This document shows, piece after piece, positions 45,421 to 55,787 of a stretch of 64,000 bases of DNA (its first letter is position 1; every line of letters starts with the position of its first letter). The position numbers were made by a program, and so were the translations under genes. The stretch lies in assembly GCF_002994745.2 (NCBI RefSeq), contig NC_037092.1, positions 22,841,001-22,905,000 of the forward strand, given 5' to 3'. This stretch comes from Rosa chinensis. Its lineage: Eukaryota > Streptophyta > Magnoliopsida > Rosales > Rosaceae. The notes under the pieces were generated by a model, which saw only the letters and a list, made by a program, of their open reading frames with translations, did not search any database and was not told the DNA's origin.

Positions 45421-48296
45421 TGTCACGCCCCTGATTTTACACACATGAAAATCGATATATATAACCCCATAATTATATATGCGTGAACATCCAGTCATCA
45501 ATACAAAATACCTGGAATCTTTTTCCCTTTAACTTACACAGATATTGATGCCCTGAACCCTCAAAGTTAATATACACTCGTCCATAGAGTTATATTACAC
45601 AAGCATACGAATTAAATTGTCAACAACAAAATAAAACGTAAATACAGCTCAGAGTTAACTATACAACAGAAGTCCTTATCGACGGTAAAGTTAAAAAAAA
45701 AAGGCTTCCTACCGTAAAGCTGCAAAGGCGCTACCTCAGCTTCAGCCCCGATTATCCTAACCTGCAGGATTAACCCCTACACCGTTTGAATAGTGCACCG
45801 GGTTGCCACACAACAAACCCGGTAAGCTTTTGCAAGCCCGTATGAGTAACTCAAACCACACACAACTCACGCCAAAAATAAGGAAAACAACTCACGCTTT
45901 GATTCCTTAAAACACGAAATGAAGGAGAATAACTCACACTTTAATTTCCTTTCAAATCGAAATAAAAGAAAGCAACTCACACCTTGTTTCCTTTTAAAAC
46001 GAAACATAGAAAACAACCCGCACTTGAATTCTATCAATAAAACATAGAAAGCAACTCACACCTTGATTTCTATCAATAAAACATAGAAAGCAATTCACTC
46101 CTTGATTTCTAACAGTAAAACATAGAAAACAACTCACACCTTGTTTCCTATCAAATGTACCATAATCGTACCATAGAAAGTAACTCACACCTTGATTTCT
46201 ATCAAAACGTTAATAAGGAAAACAACTCACACCTTGTCCCCTTAAAAACCATTAATAAGGAAGCAACTCACACCTTGTTCCCTAAAAATACGTAATGTCA
46301 TGAGTTGTAAATAACCAATTCCCGTTACCCCATGAATTACCTATATGGCAGACAGATTAGAGCTCTAACTGAAAACGTAACCACTCGTCCGGCCAAAGAC
46401 GTGGTCACCTGAGATTCTGCCCAAGGTCATAGACCTTCGATCCTCGGGCCGCAATGTCCCTCGGAGCAAATCATTAAAGGAGTCGCATTGGACCCAAAAT
46501 GTTACACAAATCGCAACGCTTTTGAAAACAATCGAAATCAACATTTCCATAATCATTGTTTTCCGAAAAAGCCATAACACAAAACAATAAAAAGCATCAA
46601 TTCATGCCTATTGTTTTCATACCCAAATCTCAACACTTTTCTCAAATCTCAACGCTTTTCAAAACAAATTGAAATCAATCATTTCCACAAATCATTTGTT
46701 TTCCAAAAGCCACACCCCAAAACAATAAAAAGCATCATTTCATGCATATTGTTTTCATAAATCCACAAACCACCCAAAACATATATATTTCACGTAAACA
46801 TATATCTACTAATACATGAATACGTATGTATATATATACATCCCATAATATATATATACACACGTAATCATCTACTCTAAAGTGCCATTAATACCATCTA
46901 TAGTTTGCAGTTAACTAAATAACTCTCAAAACAATAAGGGTATTCCCGTTCGTGAAATGAACTTCGTGAGATTACTCACCTCGAAACTCCCGCTGCGTCT
47001 TCTATACAGAACCGAACTAACACTATCACCAACAACTCGTCCAATTCACCTTTAGAAGCACCTAATCACCAATGATCAAAATCAGTAACGATTCACATTT
47101 GATTTAAGTCCGAAACCCTTGTTTTGAACTAAAATCCCCAAAGTGGCGCCAATCGAGGCAAAACCACATCCGAGACCTTCCAAAGTCTCTAGAATACGTC
47201 CACGATCGATGTGACCAAACCACAAGTTGATCGGACGCTCAAATCCTCACGGATAGAATAAATCGATCGGTATGAAACTGCAAAAATCATAACAATTCCA
47301 TACGAACTCCAAAATTTGCATATTATATATCGAAACGCTCGTATCAACGAGTAGAACATATATAATACCAAAAACAGTTCCTTAAGTGGCCGGAACACCG
47401 CCGGAACGCCACCACAGACGGTGGTGCACCGCCGCCGGCCAAAAACTCATTATTTCACAAAACTCCCAACATCAAAAAGCTTCATCTAAGCATGCTTGTG
47501 AACTTTCATAACTGGATCGAAGTCAGAAAACAAGCTTAAGGGATCGAAAACTACCTCACAAGCCGTGAACAGTGATCCCAACTGAGTTGATCGAAGTTTC
47601 ACGTGAATCGATCCAAACAAACACCATGGATCGATCAGCGAGCTTGCTCTGAACTCAACTAAGGAAGCCTGAAGCCATGAAGTCGCCGGAGTTGAGTTTT
47701 CCGGCCGGGTCCGAAAACACTAGGCTGCACCACCTTGCAGCGCCGCCGTGGAAGAGAATCGGCGATAGAGGGCACCACAGGGACGACCAGACGGAGGAGG
47801 CGAACCTGCTGACCAAGTTTCACGGCCAGAGACCGCCGCAGTTGGCCGGAAATTCCGGGTCGGGTCGGCCGGGTTCGGGTCGGGTCAGTCGAAAATCTTC
47901 GACTCAGAGGGCGCGGACGAGAGAGAAGAGAGAGAGAAAAATGGCTTCCGGAAAAGGAAATGAGGAAAATGAAAATATTTTCTGATTTTTCCTATATACA
48001 CTAAAATGGAAACTTTTTCCAATAGCCATAACTTCCTCATACGAACTCCGATTCTCGCGTTCCACATGTCCACGAACTCGTATCGACGCGCTCTACAACT
48101 TTCGTGAAGGAAGTTTTTGGAGAATCCCAACGAATAAAAAGTCAACCTTTGGCAACCCCCCTAAAACCATATTCTTCAATTAATTATTCGCCCGAAACAC
48201 TTCCGCTCCATCCATGAGCCACGAAACCGTCTAATAGTTATAAAACTAATTCCGGAAAATCCTCGGAAAATAATTACGAATTTCTGGGGCATCACA
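45421..48296 (-). mobile_element. Gypsy-type solo LTR (2.9 kb) nested in the second MULE
   Basis: On the minus strand it starts TGTGATGCCCCAGAAATT and ends GGGGCGTGACA. It is flanked by a perfect 5-bp duplication GGGAT (45416..45420 and 48297..48301). The minus-strand start and a block around CTTCCTTCACGAAAGTTGTA, CGTCGATACGA and GGAACGCGAGAATCGGAG resemble the LTR at 61526, so the two belong to related gypsy families. At 45890..46290 there are about eight tandem units of 40-60 bp containing AACTCACACCTTG. No internal domain was found. Confidence 0.78.
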
Positions 48297-48403
48297 GGGA
48301 TCGCCGATCAATCGAACGGCGATGAGAACGTTGGAGTTGCTGGAGCTCCAACTAGAGCTTCTTCGTCGTCTTCAGGGTTGGACTGCATCTCCTGCGCGGC
48401 GAT

Positions 48404-48404
<1 letters not shown>

Positions 48405-48462
<58 letters not shown>
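48405..48462. repeat. (AG)n microsatellite
   Basis: About 29 AG units inside the second MULE, next to the coding-looking segment, paralleling the TC/TA tract beside the captured fragment in the first MULE. Confidence 0.92.
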
Positions 48463-48466
<4 letters not shown>

Positions 48467-48651
48467 GGAAGGAGAGAGAGACTGAGAGGAGATGGATAGG
48501 TTTTAATTTAATTAATAGGGGTTAAAATGTCAATAGATGTTAGATTGGGTAAATGGGGTTAAAAAACTTTTGCTGGAGTAAGTGGGCAATTTTTAGTCTA
48601 AAATTAGGTAAGTGGTCACGGCCCCACACACACACACACACACACACACAC

Positions 48652-49003
48652 GTGTGAAGTTTGAGTTTTGGGTTACTTTTCGGTCGCATATCCACATCTC
48701 GACCGTTCAGTTTTTAAGTACTAGTGTATAAATCATCTCTGCAAATTTTTAACCAAATTGATGATCGTTAAGGTATCTAACTCGCTTAAACCAATGAACA
48801 GACTAAATCTGTCAACCTGAACCGTACTAAGACAGTTATCAATGCCTTAATGATCATCATTTTGGCAGAAAATTTGCTGAGATGATCTATACACTAGTAC
48901 CTAAAAACTGAACGGTCGAGATGTGGATATGCAACCGAAAAGTGATCCAAAACTCAAACTTCACACGTTAATTACAAAGCGGAGCTTCTCTCTGAATATG
49001 ATT
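48652..49003. mobile_element. Foldback MITE copy F2 between CA and TG microsatellites
   Basis: GTGTGAAGTTTGAGTTTTGG at the left mirrors CCAAAACTCAAACTTCACAC at the right. The arms carry CATATCCACATCTCGACCG. The left end lacks the GGAGCTCCGC block kept at the right. A (CA)n run lies at the left and a (TG)n run at the right. Confidence 0.72.
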
Positions 49004-49041
49004 TGTGTGTGTGTGTGTGTGTCTGTGTGTATATCTATATT

Positions 49042-49440
49042 CTCTAATGAGGGATCCCTTTTTTATCTTTTCTAGAGATAGGGCATTTGACCAACTTTTC
49101 GATCATATTTTCGCATCTCAACCGTTCAGTTTTTAGGTCCTAATGTGTAGATCATTTCTGCAAATTTTCAGCCAAATTGATTATAGTTAAGGCATTCAAA
49201 ATGGCGATTTAAGGTTATAAGTATGAACGGTTCAAGTTTGACAGATTTGGTTCGTCCATTGATTTAATCAAGTTTGATACCTTAACGATCACCGATTTAG
49301 CTGAAAATTTGTAGAAGTGATCTACACATTAGGACCTGAAAACTAAACGGTTGAGATGACAAAATGTGATTGAAAAATTGGTCTAATACCCTATCCCTAG
49401 AAAATACCAAAAAAAGAGATTCCTCATTAGAAGGGCCCTG
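49042..49440. mobile_element. Foldback MITE copy F3 (diverged subfamily)
   Basis: It starts CTCTAATGAGGGATCCC and ends in the inverted CTCATTAGAAGGGCCC. The arms contain CATCTCAACCGTTCAGTTTT and GCAAATTTTCAGCCAAATTG, as in F1 and F2. TA repeats are at both sides. Confidence 0.72.
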
Positions 49441-49519
49441 TATATATATTAATTTCACCTCTCTATTCCATAATATTAGTAAGAATTGAACTTATAACAA
49501 CATTAGTTATTTTAAATAA

Positions 49520-49934
49520 GGGCTAAATACAAATTACTACCCTGCGGTTTAGGTCCAAAATCAATTCAGTCCATGAACTTCTAATTTCATCAAAAAGACC
49601 CATGTACTTTCAATTTTGATCTAAAAGGTCCAATTTGTTAGTTTTCCGACAATTGAGTTATTTAACTTGTTAATGTGGCTCATATATGGCCTATGTTTTA
49701 TGATGTGGTGTCGAGGTGGTCTGCATAGTCAATTTAGGAGTGAGTCCTACTAATAAAAATAAATAGTTTTTCAACAAATAATCAAACTATAACTTGAACC
49801 CATAACAGAATATTAATGAATTTGACCTATTAGATCAAAATTGAAAGTGCAGGGGTGTTTTTGATGAAATTAGAAGTTTAGGTACTGAATTGATTTTGGA
49901 CCTAAACCACAAGGTACTAACTAGTATTTAGCCC
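49520..49934. mobile_element. Mutator-type MITE, family 'GGGCTAAATA', copy 2
   Basis: 415 bp, starts GGGCTAAATACAAATTACTA and ends CTAGTATTTAGCCC. It is flanked by a perfect 9-bp duplication TTTAAATAA (49511..49519 and 49935..49943). Same family as 15119..15542. Confidence 0.9.
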
Positions 49935-49943
49935 TTTAAATAA

Positions 49944-50852
49944 TCAATAGGCTACAACTAAATGGCTAAGACTCATTCAGAAGTATCTTGTTGGTTTTGA
50001 TACAGAGGTCCCTAAAACTATGGATAGGGACGTGTTCATACACTACCAAGGTACAATCACGTCTCATATGAAAAACGTCCAGCTAAGAGTATTGTCTTCA
50101 ATGCGAAAAGAACCTTTTTGGCATTAGGTGTTGAAGGAAAACTAGTTGAGTACATTCCTGATTATCTTGTGTGCATTATACATTGATATTAACTATTGCT
50201 TTCTTATGTTTTCCTTGTATGTGGATGAGATTTTCTCTTTTATGGAAGTAGCTAGACGTCCTGGAAGGATTTCTCAAGAAGAGACTAAGGTCGGGGTTGG
50301 TGTAGCTGTGATTATAAAAAAAAAAAAAAAAAAAAAACAACTTATATTATGCTATTAGAATAATCAACTGTGAAAAAATAGCTTTAATAGTCTTCGATCC
50401 AAAAAAGAAAAAGTTTTTGATATGACGTATTTATTTATGCGTTAAAAAGTTGTTGGTATGAGGTTTTTATTTACACATTAAAGAAAACTAATTGAATATA
50501 TCCTTTTCATTGATACATGGATATTATTACTCTCTTTGATTTTTCTTGTATGCGACATATATGTGGGTGAGATTTTCTCTTTCATGTTTCTCATTACTCA
50601 ATAATAGACCGTACCTGAGTAAATGGTGACATTGCATGTAGACCTCGGATTTCACTTGAAATGCCAGCTTATGGACGTTGACCAAAAACCAGAACATGTC
50701 TGATAACATTAGGTAATTTGCCTATAAATACTCATAAAAAGGTTCATTTGCCACCCCAACAATTCTAGAGCGAGCTCTTGTCGATCACATAGTTCTTCGG
50801 TACATTTTAAACCATCTTAGTTTCCATTTCCAAAATTTCCTCAACTATATCT
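49944..50852. other. Upstream region of the terpene synthase pseudogene
   Basis: Two diverged direct repeats share TTTTCTTGTATG followed by GATGAGATTTTCTCTTT (about 50205 and 50560). A poly-A/AG run is at 50315..50337. A TATA box, TATAAATA, lies at 50723..50730, about 125 bp before the pseudogene ATG. No gene seen. Confidence 0.45.
50723..50730 (+). promoter_or_regulatory. Probable TATA box of the terpene synthase pseudogene
   Basis: TATAAATA in GCCTATAAATACTC, suitably placed upstream of the ATG at 50853 and the AATTCTAGAGCGAGCTC leader. Confidence 0.4.
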
Positions 50853-50907
50853 ATGGATTGTGGTATGCACTTGCATAACCATCAAGCTGATGAGCAATAT
50901 ATACTGC

Positions 50908-51404
50908 CAGTGGCGGAGCTAGAAAATGATCTTAACTGGGGCACTTAAAAAAAAAAAAACTGAAACTTAAAATATATCAAAATTGTAATAAATATAATAA
51001 GGTTAGGGAACGATCAATATCTATTTTTGTACTAAAAAAGATCAATAGTTTTTTTAAATTACATATTTTATTAATAAAACTTATAATTTTTAGATTTTAG
51101 AAAATTTTTCATAATGGAAATATAATTTATATTTGAACTTTGAAACTATATGAAAAAATATTATTAATGTTTTTTTTTCTGAGAAGAAATACTAGTATTA
51201 ATCTTAGAAAAAAGAAAGAAATAAGAAAAATATTAGCACATCGCTGTTACCAGCAATCGAGCCAGGGACCAGCCAAACATAAGTATGTGCCCCAATCACT
51301 ACGATAAGGCAGCACTCAGTTCCTATATTGAACCAGATTATATATATACTTAAAATCTCACTGGGGCAAAGGACCCACTGTGCCCCAATGTGGCTCCGCC
51401 TCTG
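50908..51404. mobile_element. hAT-type MITE in exon 1 of the terpene synthase
   Basis: It begins CAGTGGCGGAGCTAG and ends GTGGCTCCGCCTCTG, inverted. It is flanked by TATACTGC and GATACTGC (8-bp duplication, one change). Removing it and one flank joins the reading frame from DEQYILQ to WQTKSEPPSS. The 497-bp interior is AT-rich without a gene. Confidence 0.85.
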
Positions 51405-53568
51405 GATACTGCAATGGCAGACGAAATCCGAACCCCCTTCCTCGGTACATGATCAAAGACGATCTGCTAATTACAAGCCGAATATTTGGAAGTATGATTT
51501 CCTTGAATCTCTTAATAGCAAATTTGATGTGAGTTCTGACTAACTTCTTGCTGATTATTCGATCGCTATTAACTACATTAACTTATTAATTAATTAGAAT
51601 ATATGTAAATGCATGCAGGGAGAATGTTATCGAATTCAGATTCAGAAGCTAATAGAAGATGTTAAGGATTTATTTGGTGAATGTAAGGAATTAGGTTTAC
51701 TAGCTAAGTTGGAGCTGATTGACAGCATCCAAAAACTCGGCCTGAACAGCTACTTTGAGACGGAAATCAAGGAAACCCTAGACACCATAGCATCTGTCGA
51801 ACTGAAAAACAATAGCAATCCCTTCATTAGTTCAGAGGGTGATCTCTACGGTACGGCACTACTCTTTAAGATTCTGAGGTAGCATGGTTATAAAGTTTCA
51901 CAAGGTATAGACGCAAATGTACTAATTAATTAGTTGAACATTGCTAGGTGTATAACTTGTTTGGTACCACATGCTTCCAATTTTATATGGCAGTTGATGT
52001 AGCACAATCACGTAATTTAATAAAATCCTCTGATAGATTGGGTATTGCATGTGCTACATCTACAACCACATAAGATGGGATACAGGTGATACCCAAAAAT
52101 GTGGTCTAATTTATCTTCTAACTAATCTAACGTACTAATCCAGTTTACTAAACTTTTCAGATGTATTTGGTGTTTTCATAGACGAAATTGGTACATCAAA
52201 GAAGAGCACATTTGGGATGTGAAAGGAATGCTAGAACTTTTGGAGGCCTCAAACTTAGCTTTAGAAGGTGAAAACATCCTAGATGAGGCTAAAGCTTTCT
52301 TAATGGTCACTCTCAGAGATACCAATACCATGTGTGATGATATAGACCGTTGCATTTCCAAGCATGTGGCCTATGCCTTGAAGCTTTCATCACAAAGGAG
52401 AGTCCAGTGGTTTAATGTGAAATGACACATCAAAGCCTACGGGGAAGACAATATGAAGCAAGCCAACATGACCACTTTACTTGAACTGGCTAAACTTAGC
52501 TTCAACATATATGGTTCAAGCCACACTCCAAAAAGATCTAAGGGAAGCATCTAAGTGAGTAAACCAAAAGACCCTTAGCTTTTGAGGAATGAAAGAACCG
52601 TATTGTCTTTACCAAAGATAGGCATCCTCACATTACTTATTTGGTTGATTGTGGTTTGTGGTTTCGATCAGGTGGTGGAACAATCTGGGTCTCACAAAGA
52701 ACTTGGACTTTGCAAGAGATAGAATGGTGGAATGTTTCATGTGTGCTATGGGATTAGCTTTTGAGTCTCAGTACAAGTCTTTTAGAAAATCGCTGACTCA
52801 AGTTATCAATTTGATACTTGTCATTGATGCCGTTTATGGCTCGTTGGAAGAGCTAAATCACTTCACCAAAGCTATTGAAAGGTAGTTTCAAAATGATGAA
52901 TTAATGCATGAATATTATTAGGATTATATCTATGAAAGTGCTTCTGTACTCTAGTAAGCACTTTTGCTAACTTAAAATTCCACCCAAGGTTGTTTCAATG
53001 ATATATTGTCTTAAATTGAACAGGTGGGATGTTAGGGAAACTGAGCAGCTTCCGGAGTGTATGAAGATCTGTTTCCAAGTACTTTACAACACAACTTGTG
53101 AAACTGCTTACGAAATAGAGGAGGAGAAAGGTCGGAACCAAGTATTACATCATCTACGCAAAGTGGTACGAGCCTTGTCCCTTTCATAGATCCCATCATC
53201 CCAATTACTAAGCCTTATCTGAGAGTTGCCGCCATCTTTAACCTTCAAAACTAAAACTTGAGACAGGGCTTCAAATTTATGCGCATAGAACTTAGTGAGG
53301 TGTCCTGTCTCAATATTTCATATAAACCTCCTAAATTGTTACAGGTTAACCATGACCAGAATGATACGTTTGAATTGAACAATTTTTTCTATTTCGAACT
53401 TTCTAGTGGATAGATTTTTGTAAAGCGTTATTGGTGGAGGCAGAGTGGTACAATAAGGCCTACACACCGTCCTTTGAAGAGTACCATAGCAATGGTTAGA
53501 TTTCATCATCTGCTTCGCTGATTTTCACTCATGCATTCTTCGCCACAGCACATGAGGAGAGAATGGAT

Positions 53569-54131
53569 CTAAGAAGCACCGAAACGGGTACGAGTTTTCG
53601 GATACGATACGATCGGAAACGTGGAAACGACAAATCTTAAATGTAATAGGAAACGGGTACGTGAAGGAAACGCCAATTAAATATATATATATATATATAT
53701 AATTAGAAAAAATATATATATATACATTATCACAATATCAAATATCAAATATGAATAACAAATCATACCCGACCCAACATAACAACAAATAACAAATATC
53801 AAATAATTGATCACAAATTATCACAATACTACCACAACTCCACAACTCACGAGCAGAAAAGGTCTGATGAAGCAGCAGAAGAGACTAGCAACAGAAACGG
53901 CTGAGATTCTAAGATTTTTCTTCTCTCTCTCGATCTGGGTCTGCTTCTTCTGCGATTTTTCTACTCTCTCTCTCAATCTGGGTATGTCTGCTTCTTCTGA
54001 TATTTGTCTTCTCTCTGTCTCAATCTGGGTCAGTCCGACTTGCGAAGAAGACCAGACAAGAATATAAGGAACCGAAGAAGACCAGCAACCGAAGCGGCGA
54101 CTGCGATCTGGGTCGGTCCGACTGCGATTTT

Positions 54132-54202
<71 letters not shown>

Positions 54203-54487
54203 GGTCTGTCTGCTACTCTGCTTCTTCTGCGATTTGTGCCGAAGCTCTCTCTCCATCTGAGTATTTTTTTTTTCTTTATATTTTTGGGGGTAAAAAGTCG
54301 GGATTACCCCCACGTATCCGATTTATTTACATTCTCATGTATCCGAATAGGATATGCAAGTATCCGATCCTTATCCAAATCAGGATACGTGTTTCCGGCC
54401 ATTTCCGAGCTTTTCCGACGCGTTTCGTACCCGTTTCCCGTTTCGATACGGGATACGCGGGCATTTTCGCATTTCCGTGCATCCTAG
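53569..54487. mobile_element. hAT-like element in a late terpene synthase exon
   Basis: Ends CTAAGAAGCACCGAAACGGG and, inverted, CTAGGATGCACGGAAATGCG. It is flanked by a perfect 8-bp GAATGGAT (53561..53568 and 54488..54495) and carries many subterminal GGATACG and GAAACGGGTACG repeats, as in hAT elements. The interior has a (TC)n run (54133..54197) and repeated CTCGATCTGGGTC-type segments with no transposase. A partial copy in the inverted arm is 60702..61503. Confidence 0.78.
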
Positions 54488-54926
54488 GAATGGATGAATT
54501 TTTGCACAAGAATGAAGATCTCGTGTACAATATCTCTCTAATACTTCGACTCTTAAATGATCTGGGAACTTCTGTGGTAATTTTATTCTTGTTGCTTGCT
54601 CCATATTAGAGCCTATTTTGTCAATCTTCTAAGTACTATATGCTAATTGAGTGAGTAAATAACAGGCCGAGCAAGAGAGAGGCGATGTTGCTTCATCAAT
54701 CCTATGCTACATGAGAGAAGTGAATGCTTCAGAAGAATAGCTCGAAAGCACATCAAATGCATGATAGACAATGCATGGAAGAAAATAAATGAAAAATGCT
54801 TCACTCAAGTTCCAGATATTTCTTCATTCATCAACATTACCACAAATATAGCTCCAGTTGGTCACAGCCTTTATCAAGATGGAGATGGATTTAGTGATTA
54901 AGAGCAAGGGACTCGGGGAAAGATCC

Positions 54927-55530
54927 AAACCGCTGGGTTGGAGGAGCGGTGGCCGACGGTGATCTGTTGCAGGTTCAATCCGATTGGGTGGATACTCCGA
55001 AGTTGGTAGAGGACCGTTGCAGGTGGTAGTCGGATCATGCAGGGGTGGGTCCGATGTAGGCGGGCGCGATCGGTCTCAGGCGGTGGTGACCCGGTGTAGG
55101 TGGCGGCGGCCCAATGCTTCTGCTTGTTCAGAATTGGGTTGGGCTCTAACTGTGGCTGTGATTTCCTTGCCTCTTGGTCTCTAGGCCTTTTCTGGCATTT
55201 TAGTGGGCTTTGTCCCAATCTAGTTTAGTTATTTTTGCCAGCAATTGGATTTTGGTTTTTGTCGGCTTAATTCTTAGTTTCTTTAGTTGTACACCAATTG
55301 AGGTCTCTAGGCGACTAGATTTACTACAAGAGAGAGTTAGATTGCTAGGGTTTGGGTCCTTTTGTTTTTAGGCCGAATAAGTGAGCTCATTTTGTATGCA
55401 GTGACGGTACCGGTCAATTTGTTTGGCAGCTTGTGCCATTTATGATTTTGGTATGAGACAACAATTGATATAACGTGCCTTCTAGCCATGGATAAGTAAT
55501 GAAGTTTTCTATTTCTTTCAAAAAAAAAAA
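54927..55530 (+). mobile_element. LINE-derived element, left-arm copy with 5' deletion
   Basis: It matches the 3' part of 59066..60070. It ends CTATTTCTTTC plus a poly-A run (55519..55530), followed by AGTACCATCCATATTGG, the target repeat. Its 5' part, together with the TPS stop region, was removed by a deletion joining GATCCAAAC to the GGTTGGAGGAGCGG segment. Confidence 0.65.
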
Positions 55531-55599
55531 AGAGTACCATCCATATTGGTTTACTGTTCTACCCCTCTTTGTTGTTTTATTAGGGTTTATGGTTTATCT

Positions 55600-55787
55600 A
55601 TTTCCTACAACAGAAATCTGCTATAGATGCAACAAGCCTGGGCATAGATCTAATGTGTGTCCTGAGAGGGGACAAACTGCCCTTATGGATGATTATGATG
55701 AAGATGATGAAGAAGTTGGAAGAGGTGATGAATATGAAGGGGTTGAGTTTGCGGTGGAGGAGTCTCCTGAAAAGGTTGATAAAAGAT
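55600..55787 (+). pseudogene. Ty3/gypsy nucleocapsid fragment (left arm)
   Basis: It encodes CYRCNKPGHRSNVCPERGQT, a CCHC zinc knuckle, followed by an acidic DDYDEDDEEVGRGDEYEGVE tail typical of chromovirus gag just before protease. Upstream and downstream domains are absent; element X copy 3 interrupts it at about 55788. Confidence 0.75.

Larger units (their letters stand above)
44444..48625. mobile_element. Second MULE with PHD-MULE-type ends, split by a solo LTR
   Basis: The left end reads TGATTATTTACCCAATTTTA, TTGCCCACTTGTTCCACC. The inverted right end reads GTGACCACTTACCTAATTTT, TTGCCCACTTACTCCAGC. These match the termini of 9943..11320. Without the nested LTR the element is about 1.3 kb, also the size of the first. 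The interior has ATTATTGCCCCCCAATA arrays (44755..45070) and a coding-looking segment divided by the LTR (45180..45420 plus 48302..48405), for example MQSNPEDDEEALVGAPATPT on the minus strand at about 48390, ending in TGA. I do not recognise that gene. Confidence 0.62.
50853..54926 (+). pseudogene. Alpha-farnesene-synthase-like terpene synthase (TPS-b), multiply broken
   Basis: Exon parts: 50853..50907 plus 51413..51528 (RRSANYKPNIW, the RRx8W motif), 51619..51904, 52161..52554, 52672..52881, 53024..53165, 53407..53568 plus 54488..54576, and 54666 to about 54926. Sequence such as ETEQLPECMKICFQVLYNTT and KALLVEAEWYNKAY is very close to apple alpha-farnesene synthase, which converts farnesyl diphosphate to an acyclic sesquiterpene; the short N-terminus lacks a plastid peptide. 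Lesions: a MITE in exon 1; TAG at 51880; lost G near 52215; TGA for Trp near 52422; four extra bases near 52507; deletion across DDxxD leaving VIDAVYGS; TAG for Trp near 53495; an inserted element at 53569; a frameshift in the last exon near 54738. The NSE-type motif survives as NDLGTSVAEQERGD. No product is possible. Confidence 0.9.

Noticed and set aside
45890..46290. Regularly spaced short repeats resembling a CRISPR array
   Set aside because: Unit length and spacing vary, units are partly continuous, no cas genes exist and the context is a plant LTR.
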